49,993 nt of DNA from an uncultured Eubacteriales bacterium (GTDB lineage Bacteria > Bacillota > Clostridia > Oscillospirales > Oscillospiraceae), in NCBI GenBank assembly GCA_900549545.1, contig URPA01000008.1, forward strand, positions 1 through 49,993. Reading direction: 5' to 3'. Every line of letters starts with the position of its first letter. Position 1 is the stretch's first letter. This document shows, piece after piece, positions 15,820 to 23,953 of this stretch. The translations under genes were made by a program, and so were the position numbers. The notes beneath the pieces are model-generated. The model was not told where the DNA came from and did no database searches. It worked only from the letters and a program-made list of their open reading frames with translations.

Positions 15820-16568
15820 CGTTTTATTCCTCCGTAATGTCCGCTGAGCTTTCCGCAGTACAGAATATACACAGCGCTTGAAAGCCGGTTAAGTGCTTCA
15901 ATGATGTCAATTCTGCTGCTGGGAAAAGCCTCCGCCGCTGCAAGCTCGGTCTCTCTGACAAGGGTGCGCAGCTTGTTCAAGGCCGCGCAGACCGCCCCGT
16001 GCCTGTATGAGGGCACGGGATGGTCAATGCCAAAGGTCTCGCGCACATTTTGTGACTTATAGCGCAGCTCGCCGCTGTTCATACCCAAAAGCGTAAGCTC
16101 ACCGAAGGGCGTATCATTTACCTCGGCGGAGAGGACTTTCTTTGTGAAGCTGAGTATTTCGTCCAAATCCTTCACAATTTCATGCTCTCCCTCTGCATTT
16201 GCAGTAACCTGTGTCTGGATGATCTCGGCTACAAGGCTGTCAAGTTTACCTCTGAATTTTATCTGGGGATGCGTTTTTGGCACAAGAAGATTTCCCCTCA
16301 AATGGGTATAATTCTCTCTCTTCTCGTACAGTTTTTCGCCGGTAATTGCGTCGACGAACAAGCTTCTCCCGTTCTCTTCGGGAATAGCCTTCACTGTAAA
16401 ACCGCCCTCTGAGGTGTCGCTGCCGTAAATAAGCGTAATGTTGTTCTCTCGGATGAAGTCTTTTGCAGCAGGAGTTAAAACCGCACTGCATGGTACGGTA
16501 AGCTTGTCGCACCTGTTGGCGTACCAACGGGAGCGCAGCTCAATGTCTGTAACAACGATTGACTTCAT
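15816..16568 (-). CDS. eutT: Cobalamin adenosyltransferase EutT
   Basis: Adenosylates cobalamin to make coenzyme B12 for EutBC, 250 aa. The N-terminal segment ends with VLTPAAKDFIRENNITLIYG (~31-50), followed by a linker and the helical adenosyltransferase core with THPQIKFRGKLDSLVAEII, LGMNSGELRYKSQNVRETFG and HPVPSYRHGAVCAALNKLRT. The region between YTHLRGN and KFRGKLD has no cysteines, so the HX11CCX2C metal motif of enterobacterial EutT is absent. It overlaps pduL by 4 bp; eutM lies 38 bp upstream. Confidence 0.92.
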   Translation of the reverse strand: MKSIVVTDIELRSRWYANRCDKLTVPCSAVLTPAAKDFIRENNITLIYGSDTSEGGFTVKAIPEENGRSLFVDAITGEKLYEKRENYTHLRGNLLVPKTHPQIKFRGKLDSLVAEIIQTQVTANAEGEHEIVKDLDEILSFTKKVLSAEVNDTPFGELTLLGMNSGELRYKSQNVRETFGIDHPVPSYRHGAVCAALNKLRTLVRETELAAAEAFPSSRIDIIEALNRLSSAVYILYCGKLSGHYGGIKR

Positions 16569-16606
16569 AGCATTTTTCCCCGAGACTTATCTTCGTTAAG
16601 CCCCGA

Positions 16607-16900
16607 TTATCTGTCGCTGGTGTTGAGCGTGGGAAGAATGAACTCAACCTCCTCGTGGGGACGGGGAATGACATGGACGGAGAGAAGCTCGCCGACCTTG
16701 TTTGCGGCCGCTGCACCCGCGTCGGTTGCCGCCTTTACTGCGCCGACATCGCCGCGCACCATGACAGTGACAAGACCGCCGCCGACGTGCACTTTGCCGA
16801 TGAGATGGACGTTTGCTGCCTTGACCATGGCATCTGCCGCCTCGATAGAGCCGACAAGACCCTTGGTTTCAATCATACCCAATGCCTGTAAAGATTCCAT
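16607..16900 (-). CDS. eutM: Microcompartment hexameric shell protein EutM (BMC-H)
   Basis: Canonical single-BMC-domain shell protein of 97 aa that forms the facets as hexamers. It shows ALGMIETKGLVGSIEAADAM near the N-terminus, GKVHVGGGLVTVMVRGDVGAV (in part; pore loop around the GGG) in the middle and HVIPRPHEEVEFILP at the C-terminus. AAGGAG lies eight bases before the ATG. It is the only conventional BMC-H gene here, so it probably supplies most of the shell. Confidence 0.96.
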   Translation of the reverse strand: MESLQALGMIETKGLVGSIEAADAMVKAANVHLIGKVHVGGGLVTVMVRGDVGAVKAATDAGAAAANKVGELLSVHVIPRPHEEVEFILPTLNTSDR

Positions 16901-16934
16901 TTTCTGTTCTCCTTTTAATTATAGTTTTTAAATT

Positions 16935-18443
16935 TTATAAAATCTGCTGACTTTTCAGTCTTGCAATGACTGCTTTGGTTATTGCTTCGATTTCGTCGCG
17001 GGAAACACCGCTTCCCGTGCCGCAAGTCTGACCGGAGCAGGTGCTGCCGCTGCATCCGTCAGGTGTGGGATAGCCCGCTCTTACATCCGAAAGCTCTTTC
17101 AAGCCGTAAGCAACGCGGCGGATGTTTATGAGGTTGAGAGGCGTTACATTGTCGGAAGTGGCACTGCCGCCCACGGCGCCGCAGCCCAGTGTGAGCGCCG
17201 GCGGGAGAGCGGTAGTAGCGCCTGTACCACCCAGAGAGCCGGGCGTATTCACAAGCAGGCGTGACACCGGCTTTTTAAGAGCAAACTGCCGCACTATATC
17301 CTTATTGCGGGTGTGCATCGTCATTGTGTGGCCTGCACCCTCGTTATTGAGGATTTGTATGCTTCTCTCGCAGGCTTTTTCCCAATTTTCCTCCACATAG
17401 AAAGCGAGAATGGGGCAAAGCTTTTCGCGGGAGTAGGGGTTATCCTTACCGACGGTTGTCTGCACCGAGACGAGCACCCTTGTGCTATCCGGCACCGCGA
17501 TACCCGCCATCTCCGCGATCTTCAGCGCGGAACGCCCGACGATTTTCGGGTTCATCGTACCGTTTTCACGGAGAATGAATCTGCCGACTTTTTCGCTCTC
17601 TGCCGGAGACAGGAAATAGCCGCCCTGGCGTTTTACCTCCTGCATTACATCATCGGCGATGCACTTTTCGGTGATGATGCTCTGTTCGGAAGCGCAGATC
17701 GTGCCGTTATCAAAGGTCTTGCTGTCAAAAATGCGCTTGACCGCAAGGGGGATATCCGCAGAGTGTTCGATGAAAGATGGGCCGTTCCCGGGACCCACTC
17801 CCAAGGCGGGATTACCGGAGCTGTATGCGGCTCTCACCATGGCCTCGCCGCCGGTTGCAAGGATAATGCCTATTCTCCTGTCCCTGAGCAGAGTATCTCT
17901 GCCCTGCGAAGTCGGGGTGGTAATACATTGGACAAGCCCCTTCGGAGCATTGCAGCGCTCGAGCGCCTTGTGGATTACCTTGACCGTCTCCAGAATGGAA
18001 TTGAATGCGTTAGGGTGCGGACTGATAATTATGGAATTGCCCGCTTTAAGGCAGATAAGCGTCTTGTACATAACCGTAGATGTGGGGTTTGTTGACGGTA
18101 TCAACGCGGCAACGATGCCCATCGGCACACCGACTTCAATTATGCCCTTCTCCTCGTCCTCACCTATGATGCCTATCGTTTTCATATCCTTGATGTAATT
18201 ATAGGTCATGGTGCTGCCAAGGGCATTTTTCAAAACCTTATCCTGCCAGATGCCAAAGCCCGTCTCCTCGACGGCCATCTTTGCAAGCCTTTCGGAATTG
18301 TTCTCACATTCCTCGGTAATTGCTTTGATAAGCATATCCACACGCTGCTGGTCCCAGTTTGAATACTCCTCCTGAGCAGCCTGCGAGGCAGCAATCAGAT
18401 TTCTGACCTCCTGTACTGAGACAAGGTCTCTGTCAAAATCCAT
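16935..18443 (-). CDS. eutE: CoA-acylating acetaldehyde dehydrogenase EutE
   Basis: Oxidises acetaldehyde with NAD+ and CoA to acetyl-CoA inside the compartment, 502 aa. The aldehyde-dehydrogenase fold includes PSTNPTSTVMYKTLICLKAG (~115-134), GNGPSFIEHSADI and the catalytic cysteine in NGTICASEQS. The C-terminus is unusual: after the fold comes a glycine/cysteine-rich linker with CSGSTCSGQTC and then a predicted amphipathic helix (SRDEIEAITKAVIARLKSQ), a likely encapsulation peptide. AAGGAGG lies upstream of the ATG. No EutG alcohol dehydrogenase accompanies it, so its NADH must be reoxidised otherwise. Confidence 0.95.
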   Translation of the reverse strand: MDFDRDLVSVQEVRNLIAASQAAQEEYSNWDQQRVDMLIKAITEECENNSERLAKMAVEETGFGIWQDKVLKNALGSTMTYNYIKDMKTIGIIGEDEEKGIIEVGVPMGIVAALIPSTNPTSTVMYKTLICLKAGNSIIISPHPNAFNSILETVKVIHKALERCNAPKGLVQCITTPTSQGRDTLLRDRRIGIILATGGEAMVRAAYSSGNPALGVGPGNGPSFIEHSADIPLAVKRIFDSKTFDNGTICASEQSIITEKCIADDVMQEVKRQGGYFLSPAESEKVGRFILRENGTMNPKIVGRSALKIAEMAGIAVPDSTRVLVSVQTTVGKDNPYSREKLCPILAFYVEENWEKACERSIQILNNEGAGHTMTMHTRNKDIVRQFALKKPVSRLLVNTPGSLGGTGATTALPPALTLGCGAVGGSATSDNVTPLNLINIRRVAYGLKELSDVRAGYPTPDGCSGSTCSGQTCGTGSGVSRDEIEAITKAVIARLKSQQIL

Positions 18444-18471
18444 CAGTCTTTTCCCTCCTTTCAGTAAAGAA

Positions 18472-18494
18472 GTTTTTATATTAATTAATAATAT
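18472..18494. repeat. AT-rich palindrome between eutL and eutE
   Basis: The 54-bp spacer contains an AT-only hairpin, TTATATTA and TAATATAA around about 5 nt, read on the transcribed minus strand. It could be an RNase-processing or regulatory site. I see no adjacent -35 element. Confidence 0.35.
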
Positions 18495-18497
18495 AAA

Positions 18498-19151
18498 TCA
18501 GTATTTAAGCGGCATATCCGCTATTGAGCAGACCGTCTCCGCAAATGCTTCACACGCCGACACACAGGCAGATTGCTCGCCCGTCAAAAGTGCCCCGGCG
18601 AAGTTTGTTTCGGACGGTGGGCCATAGAACACACGCATTTCAACGCCTGCTGCTTTCAACGCCGCATCTATGCCCAGCATTGCCTCCAACGGCGGGGCGA
18701 TGAGATAGGCCATCGCTGTGCCCTCCGGCACCTCGGCCGCTTTTGAGAGATACGAACCGGTTCTTGAAATGCAGTGGGCAAAATACATGATGCTGTCGTC
18801 ATCATTTGCGCTGTAAAACGCCGCGTCGTTTTCAACGTAGCTTACGAATGCCTCAATGCCGCTTTTGACTTCCTCCGGATCAGGGCCGGACAACACGCCT
18901 ATAAACTCGCCTGCCAGAGCAGTACTGGCATTGGATGCGCCCGCATACATGCTTCTTGCATATACAACTGTGACCTCGGCCTTCTTTGTGGCCTCATCAA
19001 GCGCGGCATAGCCTACATCGTCACAGTCGGTCGTCACAAAACCAAGACTTCTGTGTCCCTGCGGCACTTCAAGCCGTTCCAGCAGCGCTCTGTCAGCATT
19101 AGCAAGAATCCTCACACTGAGAACCGTGGTTTTCATGCGGTCACCTTTCAT
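18498..19151 (-). CDS. eutL: Tandem BMC shell protein EutL
   Basis: Trimeric two-domain shell protein of 217 aa whose family is known for a gated central pore. It contains SVRILANADRALLERLEVP, TKKAEVTVVYARSMYAGASN (~48-67), the GVLSGPDPEEVKSGIEAF segment and a second domain with GTAMAYLIAPPLEAMLGID and FYGPPSETNFAGALLTGEQS. I chose the first ATG (19151) because AGGAGG lies five bases ahead; an ATG five codons later is possible. It starts 10 bp after eutC. Confidence 0.95.
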   Translation of the reverse strand: MKGDRMKTTVLSVRILANADRALLERLEVPQGHRSLGFVTTDCDDVGYAALDEATKKAEVTVVYARSMYAGASNASTALAGEFIGVLSGPDPEEVKSGIEAFVSYVENDAAFYSANDDDSIMYFAHCISRTGSYLSKAAEVPEGTAMAYLIAPPLEAMLGIDAALKAAGVEMRVFYGPPSETNFAGALLTGEQSACVSACEAFAETVCSIADMPLKY

Positions 19152-19161
19152 GACAGCCTCC

Positions 19162-19977
19162 TCAGTTGACCAGGTTTACGCCGCTGGCCCTGTTCTTGAG
19201 TATCTTCTCAATCAAATCCGCAATATAAGCGCCTGCCTCCACCGCCGCAGTGCCGTTTTTATGTATGTTCGATATGACCGTTCTGCTCGACTCAGGCATA
19301 CCAATGCGGGCGTTATAAGCGATATATGCGCTCATGCTCTCCGCTGTGGCAAGCCCCGGGCGCTCTCCTATGAGGATGCACACTACCTTTGCTTTTGTAA
19401 TTTCAGATATATGATCCTCGCAGGCGACCCTGCCGTACTTCACGAAAACGGGAGTTCCGGTTGAGATGCCTTTTCTCTCCAATGCCTCTGTCAGCACGGG
19501 CAGGAGCTTTGGCAGATTGACCTCAATCGCCGTCGAGCTTAATCCGTCTGCCGCAATTATCTGTACATCCGGCCCGCTCTTGCACCGGCTCCGGATGCTT
19601 TTTTCTGCTTCATCGCTCAAAAGCCTCCCCAGGTCGGGCCTGGTGATAAATGTGTTTTTGCTGTCGCAGCGTGTCTGCACACACAACAGGCCAAGGCGGT
19701 CCAGCAGCTGCGGGTCAACGTCCGCGAACACGGCGTCTCTCGCCTGAGCATGGTCTGCCCGCAGCTTCAAAAGAGACTGCGTGGTAAGTCTCGGGCCCGC
19801 CCTGCCCACGCCGATTCTTGCCGTTGTGCGCTTTTTCATCCGCTCAAGCGCGGCGGGGTCATCAAAATCAATCGGCGGAGGACTGAGCGGTTCAAGCTTT
19901 GTCTGTTCGTTTTTGCCTGTTTTGCCGATTTGGCGGAGAATTTCCTCGGTTATTATGGCGATGAGTTCCTCGTTCAT
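19162..19977 (-). CDS. eutC: Ethanolamine ammonia-lyase small subunit EutC
   Basis: Small subunit of the B12-dependent ethanolamine ammonia-lyase, 271 aa, slightly shorter than enterobacterial EutC (about 295). Residues 1-20 (ELIAIITEEILRQIGK) form an amphipathic helix like the known EutC targeting signal. The rest shows RIGVGRAGPRLTTQSLLKLR, DHAQARDAVFADVD and VCILIGERPGLATAESMSAY, all typical of the family. It lies 10 bp after eutB and forms the (EutBC) complex in the compartment lumen. Confidence 0.96.
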   Translation of the reverse strand: MNEELIAIITEEILRQIGKTGKNEQTKLEPLSPPPIDFDDPAALERMKKRTTARIGVGRAGPRLTTQSLLKLRADHAQARDAVFADVDPQLLDRLGLLCVQTRCDSKNTFITRPDLGRLLSDEAEKSIRSRCKSGPDVQIIAADGLSSTAIEVNLPKLLPVLTEALERKGISTGTPVFVKYGRVACEDHISEITKAKVVCILIGERPGLATAESMSAYIAYNARIGMPESSRTVISNIHKNGTAAVEAGAYIADLIEKILKNRASGVNLVN

Positions 19978-19987
19978 ACGCTCCCCC

Positions 19988-21352
19988 CTATCTCAGGAAA
20001 ATCGTTGGGTCACCCGCACGCTTCGTGAACTTTCCGTTTTCCAAAATCCCCATTTTTTCAAGCCAGCGCTCGAACTCCGCAATGGGACGGAGACCCAGAA
20101 TCTCACGGATGGTATTTACATCGTGGTAGGCGTTGGTCTGATAGTTGAGCATGATGTCATCGCTCGTCGGCACGCCGAGAATATAGTTCACGCCGCAGCT
20201 TCCCAACAGCAGCGAGAGATTATCAATGTCGTTCTGGTCGGCCATCATGTGGTTTGTATAGCAGCAGTCACAGCCCATAGGAAGGCCGGACAGCTTGCCC
20301 ATAAAGTGGTCCTCAAGCCCGGCGCGGATCACCTGCCTGCTGTCATAGAGATACTCAGGGCCGATAAAGCCGACAACGGTATTCACCATAAAGGGCTGAA
20401 ACTCTCTGGCAAAGCCATAGCAGCGCGCTTCCATTGTTACCTGATCCGCTCCATAGTGGGAGTCGGATGAGAGCTCGCTCCCCTGACCGGTCTCAAAATA
20501 CATCACATTGGGGCCTTTGGCGGTGCCCTTGTCACGGAGGAGCGCCTGGGCCTCCCTGACGGTGTCCGCACCAAAGCCAAAGGCGGTATTCCCCTTTTGG
20601 CTTCCGGCTATGGACTGGAAAATCATATCTGCCGGGGCGCCTTTTTTGACGGCCTCGATCTGGGTGGTGATGTGACCGAGCACACATATCTGCGTGGGAA
20701 TTTCAAACTTGTTTTTCACCTCGTCCAGGCGCTTTAAGAGCTCTGAAAGGCTTGAAACAGTATCATTTACCGGATTTATGCCCAGAAGCGCATCGCCGCA
20801 GCCATAGCTCAGCCCCTCGAAAAGTGACGCCGTCATGCCCTCCGGATTGTCGGAGGTGTGGTTCGGCTGGAGCCGCGTGGAGAGGCAGCCGCGCTTGCCG
20901 ATGGTCGTGTTACAGGTCGCGGTGACACGGATCTTGCTTGAGGCATACACGAGGTCCATATTGCTCATCAGCTTGCAGACGCCCGCCACGACCTCGCTTG
21001 TAAGCCCCCGGCTGAGGCGCTTGAGGTCCTCTTCATCTGAACTATATGAGAGTATCTTTTCTCTCAGCTCTGCCATGGTCAGGTTCTTTATCTCGTCATA
21101 GACAACAGGGTCTATCGAATCCTGATTTATCCTTGTAACCTCATCCTCCTCATATGGGACGACCGGGTTTTCACGCAGCGCTTTCACCGTGAGGTTCGCA
21201 AGAACCTCCTTAGCCGCTATTCTTTCAAGGTCGCTCTCTGCGGCAATACCTGCAAGCGTATCGCCGGACTTGACCTCGTTTGCTTTCGCAAGCACGTCTT
21301 TTTCATTTTTAAATGTGAAGTTTTTCCCACATAATGAAATCGCGTATGACAT
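19988..21352 (-). CDS. eutB: Ethanolamine ammonia-lyase large subunit EutB
   Basis: Catalytic subunit converting ethanolamine to acetaldehyde and ammonia with adenosylcobalamin, 454 aa, the family length. Recognisable stretches include CNTTIGKRGCLSTRLQPNHT (~150-169), DALLGINPVNDTVSSL, MYFETGQGSELSSDSHYGAD (~280-300), GFIGPEYLYDSRQVIRA and GLPMGCDCCYTNHMMADQND. It starts 11 bp after the eutA stop. It is the signature enzyme of the locus. Confidence 0.98.
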   Translation of the reverse strand: MSYAISLCGKNFTFKNEKDVLAKANEVKSGDTLAGIAAESDLERIAAKEVLANLTVKALRENPVVPYEEDEVTRINQDSIDPVVYDEIKNLTMAELREKILSYSSDEEDLKRLSRGLTSEVVAGVCKLMSNMDLVYASSKIRVTATCNTTIGKRGCLSTRLQPNHTSDNPEGMTASLFEGLSYGCGDALLGINPVNDTVSSLSELLKRLDEVKNKFEIPTQICVLGHITTQIEAVKKGAPADMIFQSIAGSQKGNTAFGFGADTVREAQALLRDKGTAKGPNVMYFETGQGSELSSDSHYGADQVTMEARCYGFAREFQPFMVNTVVGFIGPEYLYDSRQVIRAGLEDHFMGKLSGLPMGCDCCYTNHMMADQNDIDNLSLLLGSCGVNYILGVPTSDDIMLNYQTNAYHDVNTIREILGLRPIAEFERWLEKMGILENGKFTKRAGDPTIFLR

Positions 21353-21363
21353 TTTCTCACCTC

Positions 21364-22791
21364 TTATCCGAACAGCAGGGTTTTTACCACCACAGGAATG
21401 ACCAGGCCTCCCATGACGCCTTTGCCTATATCCACATAATCGCCCTGCTCAACTTTTATTCCGTCTATGCACGCAAGTCTATGGCTGCTATCAAGCTCAG
21501 CTTCAAGAAACAGGCCCAGAGCCTTTGCCATGTCCTGCTCAATTACCACGAGAGCCGGTACATCTTCTTTTAACGTTGAATTGAAGCTTTCGCCGAGGCA
21601 GCGTGCAAGCGTTTTTATCTCCCTGTACTCGGGATTGGCTCTCCCACTCATTGCAAGAGCAAAGCATTCGCAGCTGCTCTCGCGAATGAACCAGCGTATT
21701 TTCTCGGCGAGGAACGCGCTGTCGCCGTCAAAGCATCTGCCCTGTTCCTCGGCTGTCAATTTAAGCGCCGGTATATTTTTAATAGGCAGTATCTCCGAGG
21801 CATAGGTAATTGTGCTTCCGGAAATGGACGTTGTATACGTTCCTGCGCCTACAACGGTTGCCCGAATAGTTTCGTTCCCGGCAGCGCAGAGGCCGCTGCC
21901 ATACAGGAGGCTATTTCTGATTGAACGCCCCAGCAGCACGCCAATATCGCCAAAAGCAAAATCGGGCTTTTCATTTTCAATACAGTCGGCAACGCCGCCG
22001 GAGAAAAAGATTTTTGAGATTTTCTTTCCCCGTATATCAAGCGCTGAGCTTTCGGGGCTTTGTATCTCGTAAAGAAGCTTCTCTGCCGGGGCGAGAGCGA
22101 TGCTCTGTGCAAGAAGCTGTGCCATTTTATCAGTCACGGCCTCCAGCTGCTCACGCTTATATGGCTCTCCCGCCCTGAGATGAACACCCACGGAACAGGC
22201 TATTTTGGCAGCAGCCGGACTTACATATTTAATGGCCCCGCTCTTTGAGAGCCTGACAAGTCTTCCTCCTATATCGAAGCAGGTTTTGGCGATGGTCTCC
22301 CCGCCGTCAAACACCACAATATTTGTCGTGCCCCCGCCTATATCCATATTTATTACAACACAGTCATTTTCAATGCTGTACTGATATGCGCCGCTTCCCT
22401 TCCCCGCAATGATGGATTCCAGATCCGGGCCCGCCGTGGAAACCACAAAGTCCCCCGCAAAGCAGCTCAGATTTCTCAGTACCTCCTCCGCGTTCTCTTT
22501 TCGGGAGGACTCGCCTGTTACGATCACCGCCCCAGTGTCCACATCTTTCGGCTTATATCCCGCTTTGCCATACTCCCGTGCGATAATATCGCGTATCGCC
22601 TCACCGTCAATCAGCTTTTCGGTTTTAAGCGGGGTCAAGTATATGTCGCTTTTATAAATTACCTCCTTGGAGGTTACGGAAATACGTGGCACGGAGAAGT
22701 ACCCGGAGGTATTCTCCATCGCAATGCGGCTGAACACCAGCTGCGTCGTCGATGTGCCCACATCTATTCCTACACTCAGGATGTTCTGCAT
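21364..22791 (-). CDS. eutA: Ethanolamine ammonia-lyase reactivase EutA
   Basis: Actin-like ATPase that exchanges damaged cobalamin out of EutBC and protects the enzyme, ~475 aa. It shows SVGIDVGTSTTQLVFSR near the N-terminus, a second phosphate-binding motif NMDIGGGTTNIVVFDGG (~170-186) and IFFSGGVADCIE. I place the start at 22791, where GAGG lies five bases upstream; an ATG twelve codons earlier falls in the leader. It is the first gene after a leader terminator (22811-22845), so it is probably the first gene controlled by EutV antitermination. Confidence 0.95.
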   Translation of the reverse strand: MQNILSVGIDVGTSTTQLVFSRIAMENTSGYFSVPRISVTSKEVIYKSDIYLTPLKTEKLIDGEAIRDIIAREYGKAGYKPKDVDTGAVIVTGESSRKENAEEVLRNLSCFAGDFVVSTAGPDLESIIAGKGSGAYQYSIENDCVVINMDIGGGTTNIVVFDGGETIAKTCFDIGGRLVRLSKSGAIKYVSPAAAKIACSVGVHLRAGEPYKREQLEAVTDKMAQLLAQSIALAPAEKLLYEIQSPESSALDIRGKKISKIFFSGGVADCIENEKPDFAFGDIGVLLGRSIRNSLLYGSGLCAAGNETIRATVVGAGTYTTSISGSTITYASEILPIKNIPALKLTAEEQGRCFDGDSAFLAEKIRWFIRESSCECFALAMSGRANPEYREIKTLARCLGESFNSTLKEDVPALVVIEQDMAKALGLFLEAELDSSHRLACIDGIKVEQGDYVDIGKGVMGGLVIPVVVKTLLFG

Positions 22792-22810
22792 ACTTACCTC
22801 AAAAGAGCGC

Positions 22811-22845
22811 AAAAGGCCAAGGTGCAATAAACACCTTAGCCTTTT
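22811..22845 (-). terminator. Leader terminator upstream of eutA (probable EutV target)
   Basis: In the minus-strand transcript a 14-bp stem (22845-22832 with 22824-22811, one G-U pair) closes a 7-nt loop and runs into a U-rich stretch, 20 bp before the eutA ATG. A short GCAC-AACAGC-GTGC hairpin lies upstream, near 22859-22872. A terminator between the eutVW and eutA genes matches how EutV, an ANTAR RNA-binding protein, controls eut genes in other Firmicutes. I could not find a clean dual-hairpin antiterminator consensus. Confidence 0.75.
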
Positions 22846-22876
22846 TGCTTATTTGCAGACGCACGCTGTTGTGCAT

Positions 22877-23953
22877 CTATTCGGTTTTGAAATCAAAAGA
22901 TACCCTTGTTCCGGTGCTGTCAGAATTGATCCGCAGATGGCCGCGAAGCTTGTCGCGGACGGTGGATTCAACAATTTTCAGCCCGAACCTGCTGCCAGTG
23001 CAATCGGACGGTACATAGCCGCAGCCATTATCAGAAACAAGCACGGTATTAATAAGCCTGCCCGCAATGAGCGTTACTTTTATTTCCCCGCACTCTCTGT
23101 CTGCAAAAGCGTGTTGAAGCGCGTTTGTAATGAGTTCTTTCGCTACCAGAGCAATCGCTGAGGCGGTCTCCGCGCTCACGATGACCCTGTCACCCTCTAC
23201 GATGATAGAAATGCTTTTACCATACGGGACAAACGAGCTTAAGTTCTGCTTTAAGCTGTTCATCAGCGTCAGGCAGTCAATATCCTGCGCATCACTCTGT
23301 TTAGTAAGAATATCATGAATTGAGGCAATCGTCAATACTCGCCCCATGTTTTCACGCAAAATGTTTTTTGTATACTCGTCTTTACATTCCCTTGTCTGCA
23401 AATTAAGGATGCTCGCTATGATCTGCAAGTTGTTTTTTATCCGGTGATGAACCTCACGCAGCCGCACATCGTACTCGCTGCTGTCCGACGTGCGCAGCGA
23501 TGCGTCCATGCTCTCATAGCATTTGGAAAGCTGACGGTACTTTTTCTCCTGCACCAGCGTTTCGGTTATGTCGGTCTCCCGGATAAGAACGGCAATACAG
23601 TCTCCGTTGTCTCCGTTTATAGGCACAACGTCCTGCTTCACACTTCTGTTTTCCTGGGTGACCGCCTTAATATCCCGTATCTGGGTGTTTGTCCGCAGCG
23701 CCTCAAACACCGCCGGTTCATTTACGTAAAGTGCGTACTGCCCGACGACGTTCTCCAAATATGCCCCCACCTTCCACGATGGGCGGGCGTGGGAGACAAC
23801 TACCATCTCGCCGTGGACGGTGGGACAATCGATAAAAATATCCGTTCCGGTAAGGTCGGAGATCATCGGAAGTTGTCCTGCAAGCGTTTCAAGGCGCTCT
23901 ATATCCGCAGTGGAAAGAGCTGTGTGTTCGGTGCATATTTCCCGAAGTGTCAC
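22877..23953 (-). CDS. eutW: Ethanolamine-responsive sensor histidine kinase EutW
   Basis: Soluble histidine kinase, 358 aa without membrane helices, that senses ethanolamine and phosphorylates EutV. Residues 1-130 form the sensory N-terminal domain. The HisKA_2-type H-box EVHHRIKNNLQIIASILNLQ (His169/His170) follows, then the ATP-binding domain with KELITNALQHAFADRE and VLVSDNGCGYVPS. It overlaps the eutV stop by 4 bp. Its stop lies 85 bp before the eutA ATG, leaving room for the leader terminator. Confidence 0.94.
   Translation of the reverse strand: MTLREICTEHTALSTADIERLETLAGQLPMISDLTGTDIFIDCPTVHGEMVVVSHARPSWKVGAYLENVVGQYALYVNEPAVFEALRTNTQIRDIKAVTQENRSVKQDVVPINGDNGDCIAVLIRETDITETLVQEKKYRQLSKCYESMDASLRTSDSSEYDVRLREVHHRIKNNLQIIASILNLQTRECKDEYTKNILRENMGRVLTIASIHDILTKQSDAQDIDCLTLMNSLKQNLSSFVPYGKSISIIVEGDRVIVSAETASAIALVAKELITNALQHAFADRECGEIKVTLIAGRLINTVLVSDNGCGYVPSDCTGSRFGLKIVESTVRDKLRGHLRINSDSTGTRVSFDFKTE

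Noticed and set aside
22846..22876. A clean EutV dual-hairpin RNA site
   Set aside because: Only one small hairpin has a six-base loop starting with A, and position 4 is not G; the second hairpin could not be defined.
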